Shown: positions 33,534 through 42,266 of the stretch, piece after piece
How the letters are laid out: each line of letters opens with the position of its first letter
Numbering within the stretch: the stretch's first letter is position 1
Origin: an uncultured Coriobacteriaceae bacterium
GTDB lineage: Bacteria; Actinomycetota; Coriobacteriia; Coriobacteriales; Atopobiaceae
DNA: 49,290 nucleotides
NCBI GenBank assembly: GCA_902777325.1
Contig: CACYTH010000013.1
Coordinates: forward strand, 1 to 49,290
Direction of reading: 5' to 3'
Notes under the pieces: model-generated
What the model was told of the DNA's origin: nothing
Seen by the model: only the letters and a program-made list of their open reading frames with translations
Database searches by the model: none
Translations under genes and position numbers: made by a program

Positions 33534-34927
33534 GCCCGCTCAAAGTAGTCGGCAACCGGCTCGGTCGCCGCGACCTGCCCGTCAAAGAGCAGCGAGACCT
33601 CGTCAGCTACTTTCCTCACAAAGCCCAGGTCGTGGGTGGCAACCACCACTGTGGCACCGGCGTCCCTGGCGTCGCGTACCATGTGCGCGACCATCTCCCT
33701 TGACGGAGCGTCGAGACCCTTGGTGGGCTCGTCCATGAGAAGCAGCTGCGGACCGCCCGCCATGAGCTTGAGCAGCGCGACCAACTGCTGCTGTCCCCCA
33801 GAGAGGTCATAGGGGTGGCGCTCGAGGAGGTCCCCCTGCAGGCCCGCCTTTCCGATAAGCCGCTCCACCCAGTCTTGGGGCTTTCCGTGCGGCGCCCACT
33901 CGGCAAGCTCTTCACGGACGCTCTGGCAGGCAAGCAGCATCTTCGGGTCTTGGGGGAGAAGTGCCTGTGAACCCCTGAGGGCGCAGGAGAGACGACCGCG
34001 CTGCTGCCTCAGCACGCCCGCCATGAGCGAGAGCACGGTGGACTTGCCCGACCCGTTGTTTCCCACGAGTGCATGGACACTCCCCTGACCCACGGAAAGG
34101 CTCATGCCACGTAGCACCCAATCAGACATGCGGTCATAGCGCAGCCACACGTCGCTCATGGCCAGCACCTGACTTCCGAGCTTTGGCCGCGTCCCTCCAG
34201 GCAACGCCTCGCGTGCCGTCGTCTCATCCAAGATGGCTCGCTCGAAGAGTCGACCATCCTCGAGGTGCAACCGCATCGTGGCGTAGTCCGCCATGCGCTC
34301 CGGGGCATGCGTGGCAACGACCACCGTCACGCCCATGTCCCTGTTGAGCTGGAAGAGCAGGCTGAGAAACCGTCGTTCTGACACGGGATCGAGCATGGAA
34401 GTAGGCTCGTCGAGCAGCAGCACCTCTGGCTGCATGACCAAGACCGACGCAAGCGCCAGGATCTGGCGTTGCCCGCCCGACAGCTCGTCGACCCCGCTGC
34501 GAAACCAGGGCTCCATGCCCAGATAGGCACAGGTTTCTGCGATGCGACGACGCATGACGCCGCGATCAGCGGCAAGGTTCTCCAGTCCAAAGGCCATCTC
34601 ATGCCACACGCTGTCGCACACAATCTGGTTCTCCGGACGCTGGAAGACGAACCCAACGGCGCGGGCAGACTCTTGGGCGTCCATCTCAGAGACGTCGCTG
34701 CCGCCGACCCGGATCGTACCCGTAAGCTCGCCTACCGGGACTATCTCGTGCTTTGCGAGACGCAACAAGGTGGTCTTGCCCGATCCCGTGTCGCCGGTGA
34801 GCAAGGCGAAGGCACCTCGTGGCACCGAGGCCGATGCATGCCGCACCACGGGGTCGGCCTCGCCCGGGTAGGCAAAGCTGACATCCACAAACTCCAGGGC
34901 AGCGTCCCCATGGGCGGCTATCGGCAT
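33521..34927 (-). CDS. ECF transporter fused ATPase (A-A') protein
   Basis: The 468-residue product has two complete ABC ATPase domains in one chain. The first has TGDTGSGKTTLLR, VFQRPENQIV and LSGGQRQILALA, with VLLLDEPTSMLDP. The second has VGNNGSGKSTVLS, LLPQDPKMLL and LSGGQQQLVALL, with LLLMDEPTKGLD. Both halves look catalytically intact. ECF systems usually have two separate A proteins; a tandem fusion is also known. It energises the T and S components encoded on each side. AAGGAGGG precedes the ATG at 34927, which overlaps the T-component stop by ten bases. Confidence 0.92.
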   Translation of the reverse strand: MPIAAHGDAALEFVDVSFAYPGEADPVVRHASASVPRGAFALLTGDTGSGKTTLLRLAKHEIVPVGELTGTIRVGGSDVSEMDAQESARAVGFVFQRPENQIVCDSVWHEMAFGLENLAADRGVMRRRIAETCAYLGMEPWFRSGVDELSGGQRQILALASVLVMQPEVLLLDEPTSMLDPVSERRFLSLLFQLNRDMGVTVVVATHAPERMADYATMRLHLEDGRLFERAILDETTAREALPGGTRPKLGSQVLAMSDVWLRYDRMSDWVLRGMSLSVGQGSVHALVGNNGSGKSTVLSLMAGVLRQQRGRLSCALRGSQALLPQDPKMLLACQSVREELAEWAPHGKPQDWVERLIGKAGLQGDLLERHPYDLSGGQQQLVALLKLMAGGPQLLLMDEPTKGLDAPSREMVAHMVRDARDAGATVVVATHDLGFVRKVADEVSLLFDGQVAATEPVADYFERAWLW

Positions 34928-35808
34928 GAGACCCTCCTTGCATGAGTCCACTTTGCACGGTCTACCAGCGCAAACAGCAGCGGTAACACCACGAGGGCAA
35001 CGTGGGGGAAGTAGCCCCACCACACCTTCAGGTGCGGCATGACGGGATAGAACTGCCACTGCGAGCAGGCGACCCACTCCAAGAAGGCATCCAAGGCCGC
35101 CCACGCAATAAGCAGGACGAGCGCCACCACATCACGCAGGGAAAGACTCCAGGGCAGGTACTGCGTTCGTTGCGCACCGGCACGCCATCCCCTGGCACGC
35201 ATGGCATCGCTGCGCTCAAGGGAGTCCTCAAGTGACCAGCTGAGCAGAATGCCCGACACGCGGGCACCGTCGCGCACGGCCCCCTTTGAGCCGCCGGCTG
35301 CCGAACAGGCGGCGCGGACCGCCCCCACCCGGCTGCCGCGGCTGACGATCTGCGGAACCAACCTCATGACCATAGATGCCATGAGGCCGACCGTAGGCAT
35401 GATGCCGCTCCCCAACGAGAGCAGCCTGTCCAGTGAGAGCAGGCGTCCTGCAAGCCAAAGCCATAGCAGCGAGGCCAGCAGGAGCATTCCCATGCACAGA
35501 CCAAAGACCACGCTCTCGAGGTGGATGGAGATCGCTCCCCATTGCGCCAGAAGCGTATCGCCCCTATGCGAGAAGAGCGGGTTGGCAAGGCAGACGAGGC
35601 AGAGAAAGGGCAACTGCCATCGCAGAGGACCCAGCACCGACCTGCCCTCGATTGCCGCCGCTGCGGCAAGGGCCCCGGCGAGAGATATGGAGGCGAACAC
35701 CGGATGCAGCGCGCACATGGTCGTGGCAGTCACCGCGACCATGTACGTTGCCAACACTGCAGGATGCTCCGCCTCCAAGGCCCGCTGGGATCGCCTCATG
35801 TCACACAT
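34918..35808 (-). CDS. ECF transporter transmembrane (T) component, CbiQ/EcfT-like
   Basis: The 296-residue product has about six membrane helices and the coupling motif in SDAMRARGWRAGA (Ala-x-x-x-Arg-Gly), the hallmark of EcfT/CbiQ that touches the ATPases. LEDSLERSDAMRARGW is in the expected cytoplasmic position. The start at 35808 overlaps the upstream DUF4430 gene by eight bases; an ATG three codons later also fits. No clear ribosome site is seen, which suggests coupled translation. Confidence 0.88.
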   Translation of the reverse strand: MCDMRRSQRALEAEHPAVLATYMVAVTATTMCALHPVFASISLAGALAAAAAIEGRSVLGPLRWQLPFLCLVCLANPLFSHRGDTLLAQWGAISIHLESVVFGLCMGMLLLASLLWLWLAGRLLSLDRLLSLGSGIMPTVGLMASMVMRLVPQIVSRGSRVGAVRAACSAAGGSKGAVRDGARVSGILLSWSLEDSLERSDAMRARGWRAGAQRTQYLPWSLSLRDVVALVLLIAWAALDAFLEWVACSQWQFYPVMPHLKVWWGYFPHVALVVLPLLFALVDRAKWTHARRVSCR

Positions 35809-36583
35809 ACTGCCAAAGCACGGTATCGCCGTCGCTCAGCTCGTAGAGGTCGCTCATGACGCCCGGCAGCGACCCATTGACGCGATAGGTCCATCCGTGG
35901 CTGCTGTCCTCCGCAAGTCCGCCGATGGAGGTCACCCACGTGCCCGAGCCAAACGGGTTGGAGATGGTCTCGATGCCCACACCGGCGCTGCGCAGCACAT
36001 CCAGGGCAGTCGAGCCGGGCTCCAGCTCGATTTCGGCGGAGCTGACTCCGGCACCGCCATCCACCTGAAGCGTCACCACAATGGTCTGTGACTTGGCAGG
36101 CTGCGGCTGCTCGGCCGGAGCGGTCTCCTCCTTCGACGAGGACGAGGCCTCATGTGAGGAGCTCTGGGGCTGCTGCGCGCTGGCCGAGTTGGTGACCTCC
36201 GTCACCTGAGTCTCCACATCGGTCGACTCCACCGTGTCAAAGGCCTGCGTCTCGACCTTCGAAGACGACTCCTCCGAGGACTCGCTCCGTGAGGAATCCT
36301 TCTCAGAAGACTTCTTGGCGTCTTTCTTCTCTGCAGTACCGTCGGACTTCGCGTCGTCGGAGGCAGTCTCATCTTCTGCCTTGGCGCCCGCCTGGCCCTG
36401 ATCGTCCTGCCCGACCTGCTCCTCGACGGTGGTCTGCAGGGCTTCGGAGCCAAGGAAGGCGAGCGGGTCATGGCCGTTCACGTACTGCGACATCGACCAC
36501 GCGCAAAACGCGATGACCATGGCGGAGATGGCCGCCACTATCGGGCGAAGCGTCTTCTTCTGTCCATTGTTGTCAGCAGCCAT
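35801..36583 (-). CDS. Surface protein with C-terminal DUF4430 domain
   Basis: The 260-residue product has one N-terminal membrane helix (about 12-33), a long Ser/Glu/Lys/Gln-rich linker (about 50-165), and a C-terminal DUF4430 domain (about 166-260): IVVTLQVDGGAG, the ends SSHGWTYRVNGSLPGVMSDL and GDTVLWQYV. DUF4430 resembles the C-terminal domain of transcobalamin, a vitamin B12 binder. I infer an extracellular corrinoid-binding protein that hands substrate to the ECF module. GAGGAG precedes the ATG; the stop overlaps the T-component gene. Confidence 0.88.
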   Translation of the reverse strand: MAADNNGQKKTLRPIVAAISAMVIAFCAWSMSQYVNGHDPLAFLGSEALQTTVEEQVGQDDQGQAGAKAEDETASDDAKSDGTAEKKDAKKSSEKDSSRSESSEESSSKVETQAFDTVESTDVETQVTEVTNSASAQQPQSSSHEASSSSKEETAPAEQPQPAKSQTIVVTLQVDGGAGVSSAEIELEPGSTALDVLRSAGVGIETISNPFGSGTWVTSIGGLAEDSSHGWTYRVNGSLPGVMSDLYELSDGDTVLWQYV

Positions 36584-36586
36584 GTG

Positions 36587-39500
36587 CTACTCCTCTCCCT
36601 CGTCGCGACGGTGGCTCAAAAGGGCCCACAGGAGCGCAATCGACCCGCAGGCCATGCCCACGATGGGCCAGATGGGAAGACGACCGTCGGAGACAAGCCC
36701 CTCCGCAGCGTTCGCCACGTCCTTTGCCACCACATCTGTGGCCGCGGACGTGGCGTCCTCACCAGTCACAGCGGCGTCTTCCTTCGCACCCTCTGCTTCC
36801 GTTGTCTTCTGCGTGCTCTTCTTGCCACTAGTACCGTCTGCGGCTGCATTGGTGGTGGCATCAGACGCAGAGGCGCTCTGGCGGGCAGCCCTCGTCGCAC
36901 CACTCACATTGCTGGACAGCGAGATGAACGCCGTCCTCTTGCCCGGCTTCGACGCATCCTTCGCGTCATTCGTTTTACGCCCATCGGACTTGGGCTGGCC
37001 CTCGTCCCCCTTCTGGTCGCCGGGCTTTGGGGTATCGGGCTTCTCGTCGCTAGGCCTCTGGTCGCTGGGCTTCTCGTCGTCGGTCTTGGCGGCAGCCCTG
37101 AGCGCGAACAGCGTCGCCGAGTCGTTGGTGTAATAGATGACGCCGTTCGCATCGACGGCAAAGGACGACATGCACCAGTTCTGGGCGCCAGCCGCAGGCC
37201 TGAACAGCTCCTTCGCGAGCTTGTCACCCAGCTTGAGCGCGTAGGCGCTTCCTGGCTGCGCATTGGCCGTGAAGTAGGCGTACAGGCCGTCAGACGTCTT
37301 GGACACCAGAGGCGCGCTCTTGATGTCGCCAGGAATCATGGTGCCGCCCTCGAGCTCGGTAACCGTCTGGGAGAGCGTCATGGTTGCCGTGTCAATGATG
37401 CCCAGCATCCCCTTGTACGCCTCGGTCATGCCCGCGACGACCATCCTGCCGTCTGCGAGCAGGGTGGGCGTCGTGGTGCTCGACTTGGCAAAGGAGACAC
37501 TGCCCGTCTCCTCGATGGAGCCCACCCCCACTTGCACCTTGTGCAGCACGCCATCGGTGGTCACCACAAAGACGGTGCTGCCATCTGCGCCGACGACCGT
37601 GGCGCGACTTGTGGCGTTGAGGCGAAGCGTGGCCCTCATGTCTCCGGTCTCCGGATCGATGAGCAGCACCGCACCGCCATCGTCGGCTACCACCAGACCG
37701 GCATCGGTCTTGGCGCAACCTGCCCAGTAATAGCCAACTGAGCTTGCCTTGGACCACCGCAAAGCTCCCGTCTCCAGGCTCAGGCACAGGAGCGCACCGC
37801 CCGTGCCCGACCCATCGGTGGTTCCAAGGTAGACGTAGCCGTCGTCAACCAGAAGCGAGGAGGCATTCTGCTGTGGGGCAAGGCTGCCACCCCAGCCAGG
37901 GAGGTCCGGGAGCTTCTCGCTGACCCAAACCGTGGTCATCGTGTCGGCGGTGATGCCCTGCACCGCACCTCCCTCGAGGGGGACGAGCAAAAGACCGTCG
38001 GCATAGCGCATGCGGCAACCGGACCAACCGAGGGATGCCGCAAGAGGAGCTGTCGCCAGAACCTTGCCATCCGCAAGGGAGAGCTTGCGCAGGCTGGTGT
38101 CGGCGGCGATGTATACGCAACCGTTGACGATCACCGGATCGCTCATGTTTGCGTACTGCTTGCCCTCGCCGAGTAGCGAGGTGGACCACACCAGCTCGGC
38201 CGCGTCGGTAGGTGTCTCCGCCTCGACGAATCCCGTGAGGTCGTTGCCCTTGTAGCCAGCCCACGTCGGCTCGAAGTCGGGACGGGTGGCGTTGGGGTCA
38301 ACCTCGATCTCACCAGAGCCGGAGGGCGTCTTCTCGTCGTACGCCTTGTAGTACAAGCTCACCGTCATGCCAGATGTGAGCTTGACGCTCTCGGCGCCCA
38401 CGCTGGACGTCGCACCGTCCACGTGAAGCTCCCAATAGCGCTGCGTCTTTTCATCCCAAGCGAGCACCACGCCATCAGGCGAGGTTATGGACTCGAGGTA
38501 ATACCCGTACTGCGTGTTGTAGCTCACGTGCTCGAGCCCAGTCGCCTGGAGCGCCTTCTCTATGAGGTCCGCTGCCGTGGAACCCTCCTCGAGGGTGAGC
38601 TCGCGAAGATACGACCACTCCCCGTCCGGGCCCACGATCTCGCAGGTGGCGGTTACCGCCTTGTCCTCGTTGTCAGACTTGTAGTACCAGCCGATGGTCA
38701 TGCCGTCCGTCAGCTCGATGCTGCTGGCGCCAACCCAGGACACCTCCCCATCGACGTAGAGCTGCCAATAGCGACCAGTGGACTGGTCCCAGGCAAGGGC
38801 CTTGCCCGTCATGGGATCGGTAATCGAGTTGAGGTAGTAACCCCACGAACCGTTGCCGCTCTCGTGAGAAAGGCCGAGCTCATCCAGCGCAAGCTCGGTG
38901 AGGTCCGCAACCGTCGACCCCTCGGTCATGGAGAGGTTAGCGGACCTGCTCCAGGCTCCCGTTGGCCCCACGAACGTCAGGGACGCCTGAAGCTCCTCGG
39001 GAGCAGGGTCGCCCCAAGTGGAGTACGACCAGGTGATCGTGTCGCCTTCCGAGAGCTTGACGCTCTCGGCCCCGAGGTCAGAGACCTTGCCGTTGACGTA
39101 CAGCTGCCAATAGTAATAGTTGCCATCCACCTGCGTGGTACCGAGCGTGCGCGTGCCGTCAGGCGAAGTGATCGAGTTGAGGTAATAGCCCCACTGACCG
39201 GTCCCGCTGTCATGGGCAAGCCCGGCCGCACCAAGCGCAGCCTCGGTAAGGTCTGCCGCAGTCGCATCCTCGGGCAGCTCGAAGGACCTCTTGGCCGCCC
39301 ATGTCTGCGCCTTGCCGTCGGCATCGGTGCCAACCACCAGCGCACGCACCGATATGGTGGCCTCGTCCTCAGAGGCTGCTCCCAGCGCAACCGTTTCTTG
39401 GGCAGGCACTACCTCCGGGAGAGCCTCGGAAGGCGCTGCATCGGCAGGACTCTCGACAGCCGTGTCGCCCGCAGGAGAGACCACGTCAGAACCAGAGGGC

Positions 39501-39751
39501 TCCTGGTCACTCGCGACAACGGGATCGACGGCATCGGGCACGACAGGGACGGAATCCTCCTGCTGCTGGTCGGGCTCCTGCTGCTGGTCAGGCTCCTGCA
39601 ACGAGGGGGCGGCTTCCTCTACCGCGGACGACTGCTCCTGCGGCACATCGGGAGACTCCTGCGCCAGCGTCTGTACGGGAATGCCGCCAAACGCCAGCTC
39701 GAGCGTCAGGAGAAAGGCGAGAAGCCTTCTCGTCAACATATTGCCATGCAT
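36587..39751 (-). CDS. Large surface protein: DUF4430-like repeats plus beta-propeller
   Basis: The 1054-residue product has a Sec signal (1-30) and a Pro/Gln/Glu-rich linker (32-125). Three DUF4430-like repeats follow (about 131-248, 254-360, 365-472), each with GYYLNSIT or GYYLESIT, YWQLYVNG or a variant, and a closing GDTITW-type strand. Next come a PQQ/WD-like beta-propeller (about 490-900) with VYIAADTSLRKLSLADGK-type blades, a low-complexity tail and a C-terminal helix (about 1022-1042) with SHRRDEGEE, which anchors it. No LPxTG. A riboswitch lies just upstream. The likely role is corrinoid capture at the cell surface. Confidence 0.85.
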   Translation of the reverse strand: MHGNMLTRRLLAFLLTLELAFGGIPVQTLAQESPDVPQEQSSAVEEAAPSLQEPDQQQEPDQQQEDSVPVVPDAVDPVVASDQEPSGSDVVSPAGDTAVESPADAAPSEALPEVVPAQETVALGAASEDEATISVRALVVGTDADGKAQTWAAKRSFELPEDATAADLTEAALGAAGLAHDSGTGQWGYYLNSITSPDGTRTLGTTQVDGNYYYWQLYVNGKVSDLGAESVKLSEGDTITWSYSTWGDPAPEELQASLTFVGPTGAWSRSANLSMTEGSTVADLTELALDELGLSHESGNGSWGYYLNSITDPMTGKALAWDQSTGRYWQLYVDGEVSWVGASSIELTDGMTIGWYYKSDNEDKAVTATCEIVGPDGEWSYLRELTLEEGSTAADLIEKALQATGLEHVSYNTQYGYYLESITSPDGVVLAWDEKTQRYWELHVDGATSSVGAESVKLTSGMTVSLYYKAYDEKTPSGSGEIEVDPNATRPDFEPTWAGYKGNDLTGFVEAETPTDAAELVWSTSLLGEGKQYANMSDPVIVNGCVYIAADTSLRKLSLADGKVLATAPLAASLGWSGCRMRYADGLLLVPLEGGAVQGITADTMTTVWVSEKLPDLPGWGGSLAPQQNASSLLVDDGYVYLGTTDGSGTGGALLCLSLETGALRWSKASSVGYYWAGCAKTDAGLVVADDGGAVLLIDPETGDMRATLRLNATSRATVVGADGSTVFVVTTDGVLHKVQVGVGSIEETGSVSFAKSSTTTPTLLADGRMVVAGMTEAYKGMLGIIDTATMTLSQTVTELEGGTMIPGDIKSAPLVSKTSDGLYAYFTANAQPGSAYALKLGDKLAKELFRPAAGAQNWCMSSFAVDANGVIYYTNDSATLFALRAAAKTDDEKPSDQRPSDEKPDTPKPGDQKGDEGQPKSDGRKTNDAKDASKPGKRTAFISLSSNVSGATRAARQSASASDATTNAAADGTSGKKSTQKTTEAEGAKEDAAVTGEDATSAATDVVAKDVANAAEGLVSDGRLPIWPIVGMACGSIALLWALLSHRRDEGEE

Positions 39752-39796
39752 GGTGTACTGCCCATCCTTCTGGCCCTTTAGCCAACGTGAGGGTAG

Positions 39797-39943
39797 GCAA
39801 GGACAGGTGGTATCGCGCCACCAACAGAGCCGCTCCCAGCAGATATGCCGGCAAGCGTTGCGCCTTGAAGTACAGCGACGGCTGATCCGGAGTAGAACCG
39901 GAATCCTTTTAGCGAGGCCTTGCAGCTCGATGACCGTACCCTC
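39797..39943 (-). ncRNA. Cobalamin riboswitch
   Basis: The minus strand shows the cobalamin element in order: GGTACGG start (39940), CTAAAAGGATTCCGG (from 39912), then CTCCGGATCAGCCGTCGCTG, the conserved core that in other genomes reads CCGG-...-CCGG-...-GC-CTGT. The B12-box-like end GATACCACCTGTCC lies at 39814-39801. It ends about 46 bases before the first gene. Cobalamin binding is expected to shut off expression. I could not compute the fold; the call rests on consensus matching. Confidence 0.8.
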
Positions 39944-39946
39944 GGT

Positions 39947-39952
39947 TTTATA
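39947..39952 (-). promoter_or_regulatory. -10 element before the riboswitch
   Basis: TATAAA at 39952-39947 on the minus strand would start transcription at about 39941, exactly where the riboswitch consensus begins. The -35 region is poorly conserved. Confidence 0.45.
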
Positions 39953-40065
39953 TGATGCTGCCATGATAGCAGGTCGAAGAAGGACTATCCCGCAGCCAAG
40001 CCGCGCACGCCATCCTTCCATGTGTGATACTGGTCTGGTTCGAGCGCCAAGGGAAGGGACACACG

Positions 40066-40830
40066 TTGGACGAGAGGCAGAGGCTGAAGCAGACCGCACT
40101 CAGGTTTGGCTCAGAGGTGGAGCGCATCGTAGGCAGCAACTTCTTGGACATGCCCGCACCGCTGGAGCGCCTGCTGGATGCGCTGGACAGCGAGCCGCTG
40201 ATCAGCGCCTATGTCAGCGACTGCGTGGACAGGCATCTTCCTGCCGGATTTGACGCGTCCGCCGAGGTGGATCGCGTGACTGACGATGACGCAGCGGTCT
40301 TCGGGCCCTTCTCCGAGGACCATCGCGGGGCGTCCGCCCAGCGCTACCTGATTGCGAACGAGCTGGTGGAGCGGCAGACCAAGTTCCACAGCCCCGTCTT
40401 CCATGGCTATGGGCAGGGCTCCGACCGCCTGCAGGACCAGGCGCAGGGCTTCATGGACGAGATGGTGCTTGCGCTCATCGCCGACATCAACGCGTACCTG
40501 CAGGCCGCAGCGGACGAGCTGGGGCTTGAGGTCCTCTCCGCCTCGAAGGGTGGGACCGCTGATGAGCAACGGTCCGAGGCAGCCGGCCCCAATCGCCTCC
40601 ACGCTCTGCTACGCGAGCTGGAGGGCTCCGCGCGCGACCTGCCGGTGGGAATGCGCGAGGATGCGTTGATGCAGGTTGAGGCCCTTGCCGACGAGCTCTA
40701 CTGCGAGGCTCCCAAGCGCAGTGTGGTGCGCGTGCTGATGCTCGGCCTCAAGGCGACGGATGCCGGCTCGCGCTTTGCCGCGTTGGTGGAGCATCTGCAG
40801 GCATGTCTCGAGGCGGCTGGCATCATCTAG
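40066..40830 (+). CDS. Hypothetical protein, TTG start
   Basis: The 254-residue product is soluble, helical and acidic, and I do not recognise its family. Recognisable stretches are LLDALDSEPLISAYVSDCVD near the N-terminus, GYGQGSDRLQDQAQGF in the middle, and ALIADINAYLQAAADELG. The TTG at 40066 has AAGGGA six bases upstream; a GTG at 40024 would lie inside the divergent promoter region. It is divergent from the riboswitch operon and is followed by a hairpin. No neighbour suggests a function. Confidence 0.65.
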   Translation: MDERQRLKQTALRFGSEVERIVGSNFLDMPAPLERLLDALDSEPLISAYVSDCVDRHLPAGFDASAEVDRVTDDDAAVFGPFSEDHRGASAQRYLIANELVERQTKFHSPVFHGYGQGSDRLQDQAQGFMDEMVLALIADINAYLQAAADELGLEVLSASKGGTADEQRSEAAGPNRLHALLRELEGSARDLPVGMREDALMQVEALADELYCEAPKRSVVRVLMLGLKATDAGSRFAALVEHLQACLEAAGII

Positions 40831-40883
40831 CGCACGTCTGGCAATTCCACGCGACAGGGCATGCGATACGACGAGTTACCAGA

Positions 40884-40911
40884 AGAGGCCGAAGCATACG
40901 CTCCGGCCTCT
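40884..40911. terminator. Hairpin between convergent genes
   Basis: AGAGGCCG (40884-40891) pairs with CGGCCTCT (40904-40911), with AGC/GCT pairing inside. It lies between the TTG-start gene and the convergent lgt end, so it probably ends both transcripts. T-runs are weak. Confidence 0.6.
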
Positions 40912-40943
40912 CGCCATTTGATTATGTGAAGGCGGCTATCCGG

Positions 40944-41771
40944 TCACGCCGCGTCCGCCCATCCCTGCGCACCGTTGGTCCTGTACGACCAGACGATCAG
41001 CGCCACGCCAGCCAGCACCAGCGGCAGGCTCAGCACCTGTCCCATGGTGAGCCAACCCCATGCCAGGTAGCCCATCTGCTCGTCCGGCAGACGCACGAAC
41101 TCGACCAGAAAGCGGAAGCAGCCATACAGCATGAGGAAGGTGCCGATGAAGGAGCCCTTGGGTCGCGGCGGCTTGCGCAGGCTGAGCACATAGAGCACGC
41201 AGAAGATGACCAGTCCCTCGAGCAGGGCCTCGTAGAGCTGCGAGGGGTGGCGGAACACCGCCCCACCGCCCGCGTCGTCAAACATGACGCCCCACGGCAG
41301 CGAGGTCTCCTTGCCCCATAGCTCGCCGTTGACAAAGTTGGCGCAGCGTCCCAAGAACAGGCCGATGGGAGCACCGATGGACCCGAGGTCGATCAGGGTG
41401 AGCGGAGAGAGCCCGACCTCCCTGTTTGCCAGGTACGCGCCGACGATTGCGCCGACCAGGCCGCCATGGAAGCTCATGCCGCCCTCGTAAAGCTTGAAGA
41501 TGGAGAGCGGGTGGGCGAGGTAGTAGCCCTTGCCGTAGAAGAGCACGTAGCCAAGGCGACCGCCAATGATGACGCCACACGCGACGGCCGTCATGATGGT
41601 GACGACGTCGTCTACGGTGACCTCGATGCGCCAGCGCCGGGCAACCCGGTAGATCATGAATCCGCAGGCGATGAAGCCAAACAGGTACGCAAGGCCATAC
41701 CAGCGCACACTAAGAGACCCCACCGAGAAGGCGATGGGGTCGAGGTTGTGGTACAGGTCGTTGAGCCACAT
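40944..41771 (-). CDS. lgt: Prolipoprotein diacylglyceryl transferase
   Basis: The 275-residue product has about seven membrane helices, with GGMSFHGGLVG (active-site His region), the signature GRCANFVNGELWG and RHPSQLYEA. All are conserved in Lgt, which moves diacylglycerol from phosphatidylglycerol to the lipobox cysteine of lipoproteins. It starts six bases after the Nfu-like stop with no clear ribosome site, so translation is probably coupled. Confidence 0.95.
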   Translation of the reverse strand: MWLNDLYHNLDPIAFSVGSLSVRWYGLAYLFGFIACGFMIYRVARRWRIEVTVDDVVTIMTAVACGVIIGGRLGYVLFYGKGYYLAHPLSIFKLYEGGMSFHGGLVGAIVGAYLANREVGLSPLTLIDLGSIGAPIGLFLGRCANFVNGELWGKETSLPWGVMFDDAGGGAVFRHPSQLYEALLEGLVIFCVLYVLSLRKPPRPKGSFIGTFLMLYGCFRFLVEFVRLPDEQMGYLAWGWLTMGQVLSLPLVLAGVALIVWSYRTNGAQGWADAA

Positions 41772-41777
41772 GGGGGC

Positions 41778-42029
41778 TTACCAGGCCATTGCGGGCTGGA
41801 CCTTGGTCACGCCCGGCACGTGCTCCATGAGGATGCGCTCGATGCCCTCGGACATGTCGTAGCTGGAAAGCGGGCAGCCGGCGCAGGCGCCCTGCATCTC
41901 GAGGGTGACGACGCCGTTCTCGTCGCAGTTGATGAGGGCCACGTCGCCGCCGTCAGCCTGCAGGCTCTGGCGGATGACATTGATGGTCGACTCGAGAAGC
42001 TCCATGTTGACAGGGGTGTTGGCTGCCAT
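41778..42029 (-). CDS. NifU C-terminal domain-like (Nfu) protein
   Basis: The 83-residue product is a single Nfu domain with LQADGGDVALI and the paired cysteines in GACAGCPLSS, which carry an iron-sulfur cluster. Nfu proteins pass clusters to target proteins. The ATG at 42029 was chosen for GGAGGA six bases upstream; a longer frame upstream has no domain support. It is first in a two-gene unit with lgt. Confidence 0.88.
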   Translation of the reverse strand: MAANTPVNMELLESTINVIRQSLQADGGDVALINCDENGVVTLEMQGACAGCPLSSYDMSEGIERILMEHVPGVTKVQPAMAW

Positions 42030-42159
42030 GATCTGTCCTCCGTTCATGCCGCGCGCGGCGGCCGTGAGTTTTCGCATGTGGTCAATCATACCCGTTGAGT
42101 GGGAGATGCAAACAAGGAATTGTCCGTCTATGCGGAACTGTGGCGGTCCTTCACGTTAC

Positions 42160-42265
42160 GTCCGCGCGTGCGTCACCGTGTCACACGGGCACACAGCAGC
42201 GGACAGATTCGGGGCCATTCCGGGCCCACTGTGTCCGCGCGTGCGCCACCGTGGCACACGGGCAC
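42160..42265. repeat. 33-bp direct repeat pair with internal dyads
   Basis: Copies at 42160-42192 and 42233-42265 (73-bp period) differ at only two positions. Each holds CCGTG-x-x-x-CACGG, a small hairpin, flanked by GTGC and GCAC. Between them lie further dyads (GGACA/TGTCC). This fills the 237-bp gap between the divergent-side Nfu promoter and the U32 stop. It may act as a terminator or promoter element, or be a repeat of the REP type. Confidence 0.65.
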
Positions 42266-42266
42266 G

